DNA of 64,000 bases from Carposina sasakii (Eukaryota; Arthropoda; Insecta; Lepidoptera; Carposinidae). The notes beneath the pieces are model-generated. The model saw only the letters and a list, made by a program, of their open reading frames with translations. It was not told the DNA's origin and made no database searches. Positions 22,640 through 35,200 of this stretch are shown here, piece after piece (within the stretch, counting starts at the first letter, position 1; each line of letters opens with the position of its first letter). The DNA is taken from the NCBI GenBank assembly GCA_014607495.2, contig CP053152.1, positions 1,178,001 through 1,242,000 on the forward strand, given 5' to 3'. Both the position numbers and the translations under genes were made by a program.

Positions 22640-23992
22640 CCCCCTGATTACGTAAAAGCAAATAGCAAAGCCGAAGCCGCGCGATCGCGATTATTGAGTG
22701 TGTGCGTGCGCGCAACGAGCGCTCAGTGTAGGGCTTCCAATCCCGCGTGATGCGGTTTTACGGGCGCGGGATCCGCGGGATTTGCGGCATTGAAAAAAGT
22801 GTGCATGCGACCTCTCGCGAACGCGATCGCTCGGTGACCGGAATTTTTGACGTGAAACGTCTTTAAAATCGCGCCGACACATACGGGTACCAGGTTTAAA
22901 AACTGGACCGTAACGAAAAGGTCTATATCATCGTACCTTAATAATTAAAAAACTATTGGTCTTAGAAACAAAAATGTGGTGTAAATATTTCACTTATATA
23001 GTCAGCTCGCTGTTATGACATTGAGTTCGTGTCGGGGTCAAGCGGGGGGGCGGGGGAGGGATACTGCGATAACTGTGCGAAACCGGCGCTCGCGCTTGTT
23101 TCTATTCAGTGTAACTCGTGACTCCGATTTTATAGCGTGGTGATTCTTTCGTGTGTTTGTCAAGTTTATTTGAACCGATTGATTTATACAAAAATAAGTG
23201 TAATTTGGACAGTATTTATATCTATACTAATATTATAAAGCTGAAGAGTTTGTTTGTTTGTTTGTTTGAACGCGCTAATCTCAGGAACTACTGGTCTGAT
23301 TTGAAAAATTCTTTCAGTGTTAGATAGCCCATTTACCAAGGAAGGCTACAGTCTATACAACAACCTGCCCGGCTTCGCACGGGTACAACGCCCCCTCACG
23401 CGGACGAAGTCGTGGGCGGCTGCTATTTAAAATAACCAGAAAGTGACAATAAATATATAAACATTTGCTATGTATTTTATGTTTCTATTACGTACCTGTT
23501 CTTTTTTTATTAAAATACTTAAAACAGCGTCCATCTTGTTTTCATTTCAATCTTTTACTTTAAAAGCGATTCGCTAACATAGACGTTTCACGTTAAAACC
23601 AACGGCCGTGTGCCCCGACACAGCCCCACCCGCTTTTTCATCGAACCCGTAATACGTGTGGGTTATCTATAGATAAGTCTTAAAAAATTATATTTCCCCC
23701 CTGTAACCTGTGTGTGTCCCCCTGTAACTTCTAAAATAAGAGAATGATTAAACTAAACAAAATATACGCTTTACGTAAATTGGTTTGAACGAGATCTAGT
23801 AAGTAGTTTTTTTAATACGTCATAAATCGTAAACTGTAATTTACCTTTCATACGGAACCCTTCATGGGCGAGTCCGACTCGGAAGCCCTAGCTCGGCATC
23901 TTCCCGCGCCCCGCACCTCGCCCCGCGCACACACTCAATTATCGCGATCACGCGGCTTCGGCTTTGCCATTGCTTTTACGTAATCAGGAGGC
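22640..23992. mobile_element. DNA transposon relic with ~65-bp inverted ends
   Basis: Left CCCCCTGATTACGTAAAAGC continues through AAAGCCGAAGCCGCGCGATC to ATTGAGTGTGTGCG; the right end (23930-23992) is its reverse complement with about seven differences. About 1.35 kb, no transposase ORF seen. The interior is GC-rich at both sides and holds a nested Lep1-like repeat. Confidence 0.7.
23229..23428 (+). mobile_element. Lep1/Helitron-like repeat nested in the 22640 element
   Basis: CTATACTAATATTATAAAGC, (GTTT)n, GCGCTAATCTCAGGAACTAC, TTTGAAAAATTCTTTCAGTG and near the end CGCGGACGAAGTCGTGGGCG: the standard order of a very common Lepidoptera repeat. Confidence 0.75.
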
Positions 23993-23999
23993 GGTCCCT

Positions 24000-25847
24000 C
24001 AGAGATGGAATTAATTCGATATTCCTCGCCTGCTAAGCTAAACGTAGCTATGGATTTCCTTCGTGAGCCTGCAGTTCTGGCTCCTTGCTTCTAACCCAGC
24101 TTTGAATAAAATCCACTATTCCAGTAGAGTTAAAAGAAAAATCTATTAATCAATATTATGAAAAATATATTTCCATCTTACAAAGTAATCATGTACATTG
24201 TCTTAGTCTTAATGCGTACCGCCTTAAACCTAGACTTAACTAAACCTACCTATGGTTTGTTAGTCTCATCATCGTTAAAAAAATAAGCTGCTAATTTACA
24301 TTAATATTTAACTAAGCTAAACTGCTTAATATAAGAAAAAGTATAACCAGTAAAAAATGCATTTTAGATACATTAAGCATGATATAGAAATGTTAAGAGC
24401 GAGCCACACTGCGTTTGAGCTAAATTAAATACACACATGTGTAATGGAAGGTGCAATTTATATATGTAGTTTGGATACTGCTGTTTATGTATCCTGAAAA
24501 CAGGTAAACATTCTGTGATCTTAGTATATTCACCGAATATCAAAGAGCATGATAAATCTAACGTCTATCTATGCCGCTCAAGTACATACTGTACAATGTC
24601 AAAGATAACCAAACTACTTAAATTACATGGTGCATTATTGAAATTTGGCTTAACCTTTGCATAGCATTACTATTAGTAAAATAACAAACATCAGAGCTTG
24701 CTTAGATCTATATAGTCTAAAATAATTTAGTATAGACCGAACAATTACAATTATGTCAATAACGATATACTTTTCTGGAATGTCACATTACGGTTGAGAT
24801 TATTATTAAAAGCAATAGCGTTTGGAGATCCAATTTTTTGAGTAAACATTATAATTTAAAATATTCGGCCGTTGATGCTAAACTGGCAAACACTTTAAAT
24901 ATAAAGAGAACATTACCAAAAACGATATGAGACCAATTTGAGAAACGCTTAAAGTATCTAGAATATTAAAATATATACTTATTTAATATACAAACAGCTT
25001 TAGCCGTGTTCATGTTGATTTACTTTGCTGAAAGAATATACAGAAATTGCTCAAGTGCAAAGTAATCACTTTGGTCTATCTCCAGCTTCACACACAGAAA
25101 TATGAGAGAACCATAATAGTAACATTTACAAACGTTCATAATCCTCTGACCGAAAATTTCTATGTACAATCAACAAATTGTTCATAACTTTTAGTTGGAT
25201 ATATAATTATTTTCAAAAACAGAAAAAATATATACAAAGATCTGCCGATATAACAAGCCGAACAAGTCTCAAAGCTATAGGTATGTGGGTCCAAGCATTT
25301 TTCAAAAAGCCTTTCATAATTTTTCACAAGGCAACCAAAAACGCCATGAACATATAGGTAGTTTGGTAAGCACACACAGTTTTTGCAGTTTCCTGTAAAA
25401 ATGTGTGTTTTATGTCGGTGTCTAACAATATGGCACGGAACTAACGCAAGTCTGAATTTGAATCCTTTGAAACCGTGTAAGGTTTGTTACGTTCGTCTGG
25501 CGGCATTGAAACTCAAGAGATCTTTAGTGAAAGGATAACAATGCAGCAAATGCGCGTCTAGAACTAGTTATTTACAAAATTATACAAATTACTTCAAAAT
25601 CTCTTAGATATAATTAGAAAAACGATTAAAAATAAGATTCTATTTACATCTTATAGTATGACTTTTAAATAACGTAACACTAAATAACAATGACTTGCCT
25701 ATTTTTGTGCGCTGAATTCAGCTTACCAAAATTTCCATCAATAGAATCTTAAGTATAAAATTGTTGCAAATTCTCTTAATAATATTTATATTGGATATTT
25801 TAAGTAACTAGGTACATAATACATAGTAATAAAATCAGTCTGGTATC
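24000..25847 (-). other. 3' flank or long 3'UTR of Traf4
   Basis: AT-rich, no coding signal on either strand. No AATAAA was seen on the - strand; an ATTAAA variant occurs near 24985, so a long 3'UTR is possible but the end cannot be placed. Confidence 0.35.
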
Positions 25848-26201
25848 TTAAACAGCTACAATTTTGCTTGGATCCACCTTTACCCTTAAGAACATGACGT
25901 CATCTTTGACGAAATTTCTCTTTTTCAACATTTCGTGGGAAACAAATTTGGGGAATCCAAAACCAAGAGCGTCAGGTTCCCTGGAGGGTCTTTGGAAGTT
26001 CTTCCAGGAGGGATCGGGAACGAAGCTCTCGACGATATTGCAGGCTCTGTCCGGACTGGAGCTTTGATCGAAGAGGGTGAAAGAGACGGTGTGAGCGAAG
26101 GGCCAACGGAGTAGTGCGTCATATTCGCCGGGAAGTATCTTGATGTAGACGGAGATGTGGGTGCCTTCTCCAGCGCCATTGCCGTTTAAAAATAGAGACG
26201 C
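25848..26201 (-). CDS. Traf4: Traf4 last exon (MATH/TRAF-C domain)
   Basis: Encodes 117 residues plus stop. It opens with LFLNGNGAGEGTHISVYIK and continues with ILPGEYDALLRWPF, VSFTLFDQSS, DPSWKNFQRPS, GFGFPKFVSH and RNFVKDDVMFLR, each a diagnostic block of TRAF4-type MATH domains. It ends VDPSKIVAV then TAA. Acceptor is CTTTTTTAG. Confidence 0.96.
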   Translation of the reverse strand, partial: ASLFLNGNGAGEGTHISVYIKILPGEYDALLRWPFAHTVSFTLFDQSSSPDRACNIVESFVPDPSWKNFQRPSREPDALGFGFPKFVSHEMLKKRNFVKDDVMFLRVKVDPSKIVAV

Positions 26202-29200
26202 CTAAAAAAGAAACAAAAATATTATATGAGACAGATGAAAATTCCGAAAAGTAGGTACTTAGATAGCTAGGTAATACAAATGTACAATTTTTGAAGTTCA
26301 GAAACATTAATCAAATTGTAATCGAAAAATGTGGATACATAACGGCACAAATTGATAGAAAACCACAATACCGTAAAAAGACATGTCAGTGAAGACCCAG
26401 ATTCGTCCAATGTTTTATTTCCCGCGCACGAAATATCATATACACGCATGAATTATAAACCGCAACACTGCAATGACTAACCGAATCTAATTCAGTCGCC
26501 AGTAGTAACGGTGCGTAAGCGTCACCGGATTATTCACACACCCAAATAAACTGTCTCACTGTGTTTACTAACAAAGGGCTTGGCACATGTCATACGCTGA
26601 AATAAGAACGTTGCTGTGCTAATGTTTGTGTAAGTACTGCAATTTGATCTTACTATTTAATCGTATTTACAGTGATGCCAAGAAAAATTTTCGTCACGTC
26701 CTAGCTAATTTGCTTTGATTCGTTCAATTCGGATTTCACATGTGCCTTTTCAAATTATGTCCGAATAGGCCATGATTATGATATTTTTGTCCTTAATCCA
26801 TGATTCTACTTTTCATAGGCCTAATTAGTCTCATATCAACTGCTCTAGGTACGTGTAGTTTAAAATTCGTTCAGCATGTTTTCTTACCTGCAACTTATAT
26901 CCATATTGACTGGTATAGAAAGCGGGGGAGACAAGTTCGACGCCTTCCTTGCATTTTGCCTCGGCCATCTTAGCAGCCCAGTCATTGATCCTCCACACCT
27001 AAGGCTCCGGTACAGTTGACTGATAGTCTGGTAACTGCTGCCCTGAGGGACTCCAGCTGGCGAGCTTGTCTTGAGGCCAATGATGAGACTAACGCTAGAT
27101 GCTGCTGGCAGCTTTCTTCAGTATGCCTGTCTAACGCTTGCCTTGTACCCTGTAATCAAAATGAGGTTTGGTTAGCCAGTCTTGTTATCGTAGCATTGTA
27201 TATTTGTGTTTACTTTCGGATAGTGTAGGTACGAGATGTGCTGATGTTGTTTCCTAAATATCCTTTAATATCTCAATCAAATAGCTAATTATATATTTTC
27301 CTTTAAGATTATTGACACTCAGGACGTTCAAACCTAGTTTTTTTTTATTTTATAGTCATGACTCTAGGTCTGTTTCCGAAATGAACAAATTAAGCCACAA
27401 CTTACCTTAAACCTGCACCCTGCATCTCGGAAAGCGCAAGGTACACCCGAAGCGACGCAGTGGTCACGAAGGTGTGCGTCCAACTCGTCCCTTGGTACGG
27501 CTGCAGCGGCACAACGCTGTGGGCAGGGGACAGGCGCCCGCGAGCAGGTGGCCCCGTGAGCTGATACTGTGTCCTGGAAAACATAGATATTGGAGTTAGA
27601 AACAAACACAGAAACATGCTTTCTAAAGAGATGTAGGATTATATGCTACGGCTCTACCTAATGTAAAAGAGGGTCTCTTAAATGCAATGAATAACAGATG
27701 ACATAAGATGTGGCCTATGTTTTAAAACTTCTTCTTACCTGAGTGTACCTCTGCGAGCAATGTCTGCAAGGCACCAGTCGTTTGCTGCAATGCTGTTGCA
27801 AGTGCTGCTGCATGTGCCGTCTCTGGACCTTGGCTCCACATTTGTTCTCGCAGTAAACTGGCTCGTGGCCGCAGTTGCCTTGATGTTCCTGAAAAATTTA
27901 ATTCGAAATCAGGAATGGTATAAAAAGGTTCATTTAGAGAAATTAAAAATATCTTCAGTTTGTGTAATTGGATTTTGGCATAAAATTACAACAAAACTTT
28001 ACTGAATTGACTGCCACACAATAATAGAGGTTTCTGCTAATAAATCAAATAGCTTGATAAAATAATGAACGAAGTTGCTTCATTAAAAGTTAGCTACCTA
28101 CTTGGCAAAAGAAGTTTGATCCAAGACAATCTTAAACTTGCTTTATGTGCCTAGTGGATAACACGGCTTTAAATAATGGTTGACAAAGCAATTTGAAAAA
28201 ACATTGCCTCTCATCATAATAGCCAATAAACAATGTATACCTCCAAAGCACTGCCCGAGAACTCCTTGCCGCAATGCTCGCAGTTGGCCCGGCGGACGCG
28301 CGCAGGTGTACCGCAAGTGGTCCTGCATCAGCACGCGAGGGATCATGGCCCCGCATTGCGCTGCGCAAAGCACCGCGTCGTGCTTGCAAGTGTTGAGATG
28401 GGCCTGGGAATGGAATGCTGGATTAGATTCGTGATTGGCGTGCTTGCAAGTCAGGAGCAATGACTTATGGGTATCAAGAGTTTGGATATGCAATGATCTT
28501 CCAAGATAGGTTGGAAGGAGAATTAGTAGCTGCGTTGGTTCTTATGGAGAATAACAAAGAAAGGCTTTCTGTCTTTCGACCCAGTTCTTTAAATATCTAT
28601 AGACGCTTATTATAAAAAATCTGAAGTTTTCAAATAGAAGTTTATTTGTATGTAGAATTAAGTTCTTTCGACAAACTGGATAACTTGATATGGAATAGGT
28701 CAAATAGGAAAACAAAACCTTCACCATATAAAATGCCAAACCATACAAACGCTAATGCAACCATGTTAAACAAACAAACCCAAATAAAGTAAGTACACTT
28801 ATATCGTATCACACACACGTGGCTCCGAAACTCCGAATTAAGATAATAATAGTCAGATAAAGAAATGTGTCAAACATGACGTGAATACACATAACGATCG
28901 ATCGCCTTGCCCTCCTTACGCTGGAGGGATCGTAGTTGAGCTTATCAAAGCAAATATTTATAGTTCTCAGAAATTCTTACCTTGAGTTTGCGGAGCTCAT
29001 CAGACCACTGACATCCTTCTTTGTGGTGGATGCAGTAGACCACTGAGCCCATAATCGCCTTCTCCGACTCAGGGTCTGGGTAGATCTGCAACAATAGAAA
29101 CAAAATTTAGTACCAATCATCTAACATGCACGTCAATTAATTAAAAGGAGACACACCTTTTTTAATTTGGAAAGAATGTATTTAAACATTTTGGACAAAG

Positions 29201-32200
29201 TAATCTTGTTTTAACAGAAAACACAGCGTCAAACGCAACGGCCGCTGCTAAGACTGATGAGGCGCTGGCCACACCGACATAACGGATTAAATAGGACACG
29301 ATTAAAAATAAACCATCACGAGAAGAGAATATCAAATACGCTGTACGCACCGTTCGTTCGAATATGGAACACATTGTACTGAAATATGCAAAATGGCTGC
29401 CTGTTTTTCGCGCGTAATAAATCGTACACAGGACCGTTTACCACAATTGTCCGATACGAAATGAATGCATTCCAGCCGGTACATTTTCTTTATCTTTATG
29501 GGTGCAACGAACAGATGGTTGACCACCGTTCCCAGTGTTTGCACCGAGATAAGCGTGATTTTTCACTTCCCAAACGCGACGAGTAATGGAATGGGCAAAT
29601 AAACTTGTTAGAATCTTTCGAACTCGTTTCGTTCACACAGATAAGCTAATTACTTAGAACGTCAGACGCAGCTTTTGATAGAGAATGCATTTGTTGCAAT
29701 ATTCTTTAAAAGCTTGTTTGTATTTCAAATGCAAACATAACAACAATTTTGTTTGTAAATAAACAGCACTCCTAAATCTAACCGAAGCGCTCTCCGCATC
29801 CAACGCATTATATTTTAGTGGCACAAAGATGTCACCAGCTAACACATGTCTTCCAATCATGGATTCGTGTTTACGAAAGCTAATGTTAACATCAGCATTA
29901 GACTTTACATTGACGCTTTTTCATTCAACGTTCTTTCGTCGCTCTGACGTAACACCGTATTGGATGCGATGCCACGATTTCTGCCAAAGATCAAACCGTT
30001 CGAGTAGTTCGTTTGGTTCTATTTACAAACATTGATGCATGTGGTCATCGGCATGGCTGCCGCATAACCGTAGCACCTTAGAATCTGACTCTTGAGCTGA
30101 ATAAAGTACCTAAAGCTATCAGTTTCAGCAGTCGAGTGTCAGCTCTGAAGCTTTGTGGTAGGGACGAATTTTCAGCGCTATTGACGAGCAATATGCTCTC
30201 AAACTTGTCGGTGTATAACAAATTTAGAATGTTATTTGTGTCGTATTCTAAAAAGATGGACCGCGATGTGTTGAACTCTCCCGCATCGCTCAATTATAGA
30301 ACACGTAGCGTAAACATGGCCGGAGAAGAACGTAACAGGTCTCTGGAAATGGATTGAACTTACGACGTTTTGACGCGAATGTGATATTGAAGATGCATTA
30401 TGATTAGTGAAGCTGGTATTTACAGTCGGATTTTTTCTTGAAGCCACCCTCACTCGAGAGTCACCGTCCGTCGAAAAAGGTATTAGGGTTGGGGTTTTCT
30501 ATTAGTTATATGAAGTTAGATCCAAAAACTTGTTTATACTAGAAAACTAGGACTTTCGAAGGTTGCAAAAGTAAACAAATAATATACAAGTTTATTAGAT
30601 ACTTACGAGTATTTGTATTACGAAATGCATTTAAAGTAAATACGAGTAGTATTCAAGAGACTACCATAGGAGGCGGCTCCCACACCCACACTGCGAACGG
30701 GGTTAATATAATAATTAAAAGACTGTCCAATAGGTGCTGGTATTTAATTAAACACACGGAAGGTGTGCGGGCGTATGTCATTTCCATGATAAATGTAGAA
30801 GTGAAGATCCTCTTCAAAATCAGAGAAAGAAAATTTCTAAATGAATTTCGTACAGAGGCAATAACTAATGGCCATTATAAGTCAGGTTTTGCACCAAGGT
30901 TCAGCAGTTCCCAGCGAAGGTTGTTTGTCTGTCTGTCGGGCTGCGTAGGTGCCATGATGCAACTAAATTATCTGACTATCCGTGGGTGTAGTTACAGGTA
31001 GATATCGACTTGTAATTAGATATTTTATTCCTTATTTGTAAAGCGGTTCGTAGAATTTTACAAGGCACCTAAGCTAAAATAGCTGGATATATTTTAGTGA
31101 ATATTTACATTCAAATGTGATACTACCGTAATGTATACGCGCTATTGACAACAATTTTATTATAGACGGAGTTCGTGAAATAGGAAACCTAAATAAATTG
31201 CCTACATTTCGTATTAAATTTCATCATATAAATCTTAAAGTGTTCGCAGACTTTTCGGTTAGTGTTTCAGGTAATACCTACCATAGTTGGGGTAAACAAC
31301 ATAGGTAACAACAAATACAAAATACAAATACCTAATTCCACTTGTCTGTAATACCTATCTAATGTTGAGTTAAATTAACACAATTGTCTAAAGTCCATTG
31401 TTTTTACACTTCTGCAGAATAAGTAATTTAGCGAAGTTGGTAAATTAATTGCTGCGTGTTATTTTAGACTTCATTGTGCGCGTCAGTTTATTGGACAAAC
31501 GTATCCGGGACATTTTAGTTTTAATTATAATCATTTAGTTAAAGTTATCACAAGTTTTAATTATAATCATTTAGTTAAAGTGATCAGCACAAAGATTTAA
31601 ATGATCTATACTTAACCCATTACTAAAAATGCCTGAGATCTATTAATGGTCAACTGTTTGGTGCCCATTTCTCTATCTATGGGAAAGCTTCTATAACCAT
31701 TTTTTTTTATCATAAAATAGTTTTTGGACAATTTTATTAAATGGTGTTGTCTACTCAAAATACCTAGTTCTAGATTCTCCAAGAAGAAAATTCCAAAGCA
31801 ACTATCAGCAAAATATTAGTTGCTGAGTAAATATTCCTACATATGTTATAGAGTTAATGACTAGGGTTCCATGGCGGTGCTTTCAGCATTTAACAAAAAA
31901 ATGTTGACGACTTTTTTTACTTTCTTTCTTGGCAATTCAGGTGTTGATTGACAACTGACGGGTGCGATACAATAAACTCCAAGCTCATGCAGCTCACATA
32001 ACTTACCGCATGTCTTATATCCATGGCAATACGACGAAAATTGTAAAAAAAATAGTAAGCTCGACGCGTAAATAGGTTGATATTCTAAAAGTTATCGACA
32101 CGCGCTGTCGTGGGAATGTAAACACTACCTAAATATAACGAATTTGGATAAGTTTCAAGTGTTGTTTAGTAAACTTAAACAAAATTATGATGTCCCTACC

Positions 32201-35200
32201 TTCCCAAGTAATTCCATATTTACTACCAGAATTTTGGTGTTTCAAAGTTTTATGTGCCTAACAAAACAAATTCACAATTGAAATCTACAGTTACTGAAAA
32301 ACCTATCTAAGAAAACTGTTAAAAAGAGAAATAGTCATATATGTAGATATAATGATATCTTTTATATAGGTACACGAGTATTATAAACAATAAAGAAACG
32401 ATCATTATCTATGGTGGGCAGCACACGCCAAACAAACGGAAGCAGGTTCGATGTCCGCGAGAGGCTAGCGGAACCGTACCGTGGAATATGTAATAGACAT
32501 TATAGACAATGACACTTAAAATTTTTAAGTCACATTATTTACAGTAGCAGTAGGTACCCGCTTGTAACTATGTTAAACTTAAAGTACCTAGATAATTCTA
32601 AATTGTTAGATAGGTAGGTACTTTTTCAAGAAACATTTTCAATATTAGGTACATTAATAGTTATATTATTTCTTTTATAAGCATAGTTTTATTAGACACT
32701 AACGGATATAACGTAGAGGTCACAAAAAGTAAGAAGGAAAATTCCTCTTTGATTTGTCGCAGATTTCGAACAAGATTCTTATTATGATCATGTGAGCGGA
32801 CATGACATGCAGTTTTGTCAATCGCACAATCTTGTTAGTGAAAGCATGAGGAAACATCTAGTTTACTAGCACTTTAACATTAATTAATGCTCACAAACCA
32901 TAACGCTACCTTGTTACAAAAGACGTATGAACAATGAAAATAATAAAATATTTACTAGTACCACAGTTATGTCACTTTAGTTCCCTCGATTGCATTCACC
33001 AATTACTTTAATTGCAGGAAATAAGAAAGAGCCATTTGTCTATGTAGTAAAATCTAAACAATGTCACATATACTTTCATTGTTACAAATTGTCAAAAATT
33101 GACAGTTACGTTGCGGGACGTACCTGCGTAGGAGTTGTTTTAATGCCTCGCTATTATCTCCCATTCAAACAAACATAGTCTGAGAATATCTTGAATGGAC
33201 TGACGACCTGTCAATTAATCATCGTCCGATGCTAATGCACTGATCTTTATTTTTGTTTACGAAACGTCAATCGGTGTCAGTCAGTCGTCGATATTTATAA
33301 TCGTAAAGTGATGAACGTATGATGACAGAATAGCCTCCCGTTCAAGAGCTTTAAACTACTATGTAACAGGCTTAGGTCTGAGTTCTTTTACATTACCAGC
33401 ATTGTTAGAAAAAACAACTTTTGATTCGTACAAAATATCGAAGTTTAAGTTTAAATTGTCCAAATCCTGCTGTAGGTACGATAATAAAGGGCTATTTGAA
33501 AATAGACCACTTCATCTAAATGATTATTTGAGTATGGTGAAACCTGATATCAATTAGGCTGCCTGTCGTCACGACAACTTGGTGTCGAGTTACAGCCCTT
33601 TTCATTCTAAAAAAATTATTCCGGGATCTGTCCGAGATAATTCGAGTTTGTGCTTTTTGACGTCGAACTTATGTGGAGACAAAACTCAAATTAGTATATC
33701 CGAAATCATCTATTTAAAACATGTTCTCCGTCTTCCCAACCTCTGTGCTATTCACTTTCCACTATGTCAGATGATGTTCAAATTCTTGCATATCCTTAAT
33801 AAAATTTATGTCGATTCATAGACATTATCATTACTATGAGGTATATGGTCTGTGACTAAAATATTTCATTATGTTGCAACCACCACCATACTAACCAGTA
33901 AATAGAAGCAAAATAATAAAAAACCTGCCTTTGCGAAATCCACAAGCAAGACATGAAGAAACATTTATTAAAATAACCTGAAGTTTCAAATTCGTTTCAA
34001 ACGTCACCGGAGCATTTAAATACAAGTTAATATAAACGAAAGCTGTTGGCTTCATGTGAATTTCCAACGATCAATCTCCTCTCATACTAGATGAATAGCT
34101 TTTTCAGAATTCCGTGCGTTCCCAGTGAACTGAACGGTCTCTGCATACCAATGTTACCGCACTGTGGTAACCACATATTTATCTATTTCGACGGAAACTA
34201 CCGGAAACTTAACTGTATGCTATCACAAAACTCTTGTCAATTTCTAGCGTAGACCACTAGAGACACTAACCTCGGATACGCATACTTTTCCAAATGACTA
34301 ATACAATATGTGAAACTGTTAAAATGATCATAATGTATACTAGAAAGTTTACAGCCCAGATTTTTTAGTAGCTGGACCAGAAATCTCGATATGTCAATCA
34401 TGCATGGATGAGATAATGTTAGCTTCCTGTGCAGAACGATAAGGGACCGGCAAACTTTAATCATGATTGCCTTAACTAGGTTTGCCTTGATTCCGCCAGA
34501 GTCCACAAAAGTACAAATATTTGATGAAAGGAAGTGGAGAATACTTTAGATTCTGAGTTGGCAGACTTAAGCACTAACCTTATTAAGTTACAGTAACATA
34601 ACACAACTTTATTAGTATTTTTACGGCTAGCCGCAGAAACTAAAACGGCTTACGGTAACATGAAACTGCGTCAAACTATGAAGCTATTAGATAAGATGTG
34701 GGAGACTGTTATAAATATTTACAAGAAATAGCATTCACAAAGTAGACGTGAATAGATTGTTAGAAATATGTTATTAGATTGTTTTAGGGAATCCATAGCG
34801 AAGAAATTTTGGATCTTTGGTGAAATTTGATTATGTAGTTACCTATATGGAATTGACATCAAGCATAGCTAGATATCATTGGACATTAACACTTTTAAAA
34901 CAAAGCAATTGACCTTACATTTATGTGGTAACTATGCACCATTTTATCTGACTACACATGTTTTTCAAGCCTATTACGAAACGTTATTATAACTATTAAT
35001 AATTACTTCGGCAAAGACAATAACCGTATTTAATTTCTTTAAAGCTACCGATTCGTTTCCAGTTAAAGTTCATAAATCAAAGCTGCCGCCGGAAGCGACG
35101 TAAGGTCAGACATGTTAACTGTCAAGTGCGCGCGCGCATCAAACGCTCATTTCGTAATTACAGCTCTTCGGTTTGTTTCAATACAATAATTAGTGTAACA

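Noticed and set aside
25925..26179. - strand 84-codon ORF rich in Pro/Ser
   Set aside because: Wrong frame of the Traf4 last exon; the correct frame gives a clear MATH domain.
26998..27149. Explaining the Traf4 exon 6 frame change by an extra intron
   Set aside because: Conserved TRAF4 residues continue without gap on both sides of the change, leaving no room for an intron of viable length.
27760..28005. + strand ORF at 27760 and the + and other-frame ORFs over 28132-28463
   Set aside because: They are antisense or out-of-frame shadows of the Traf4 zinc-finger exons.
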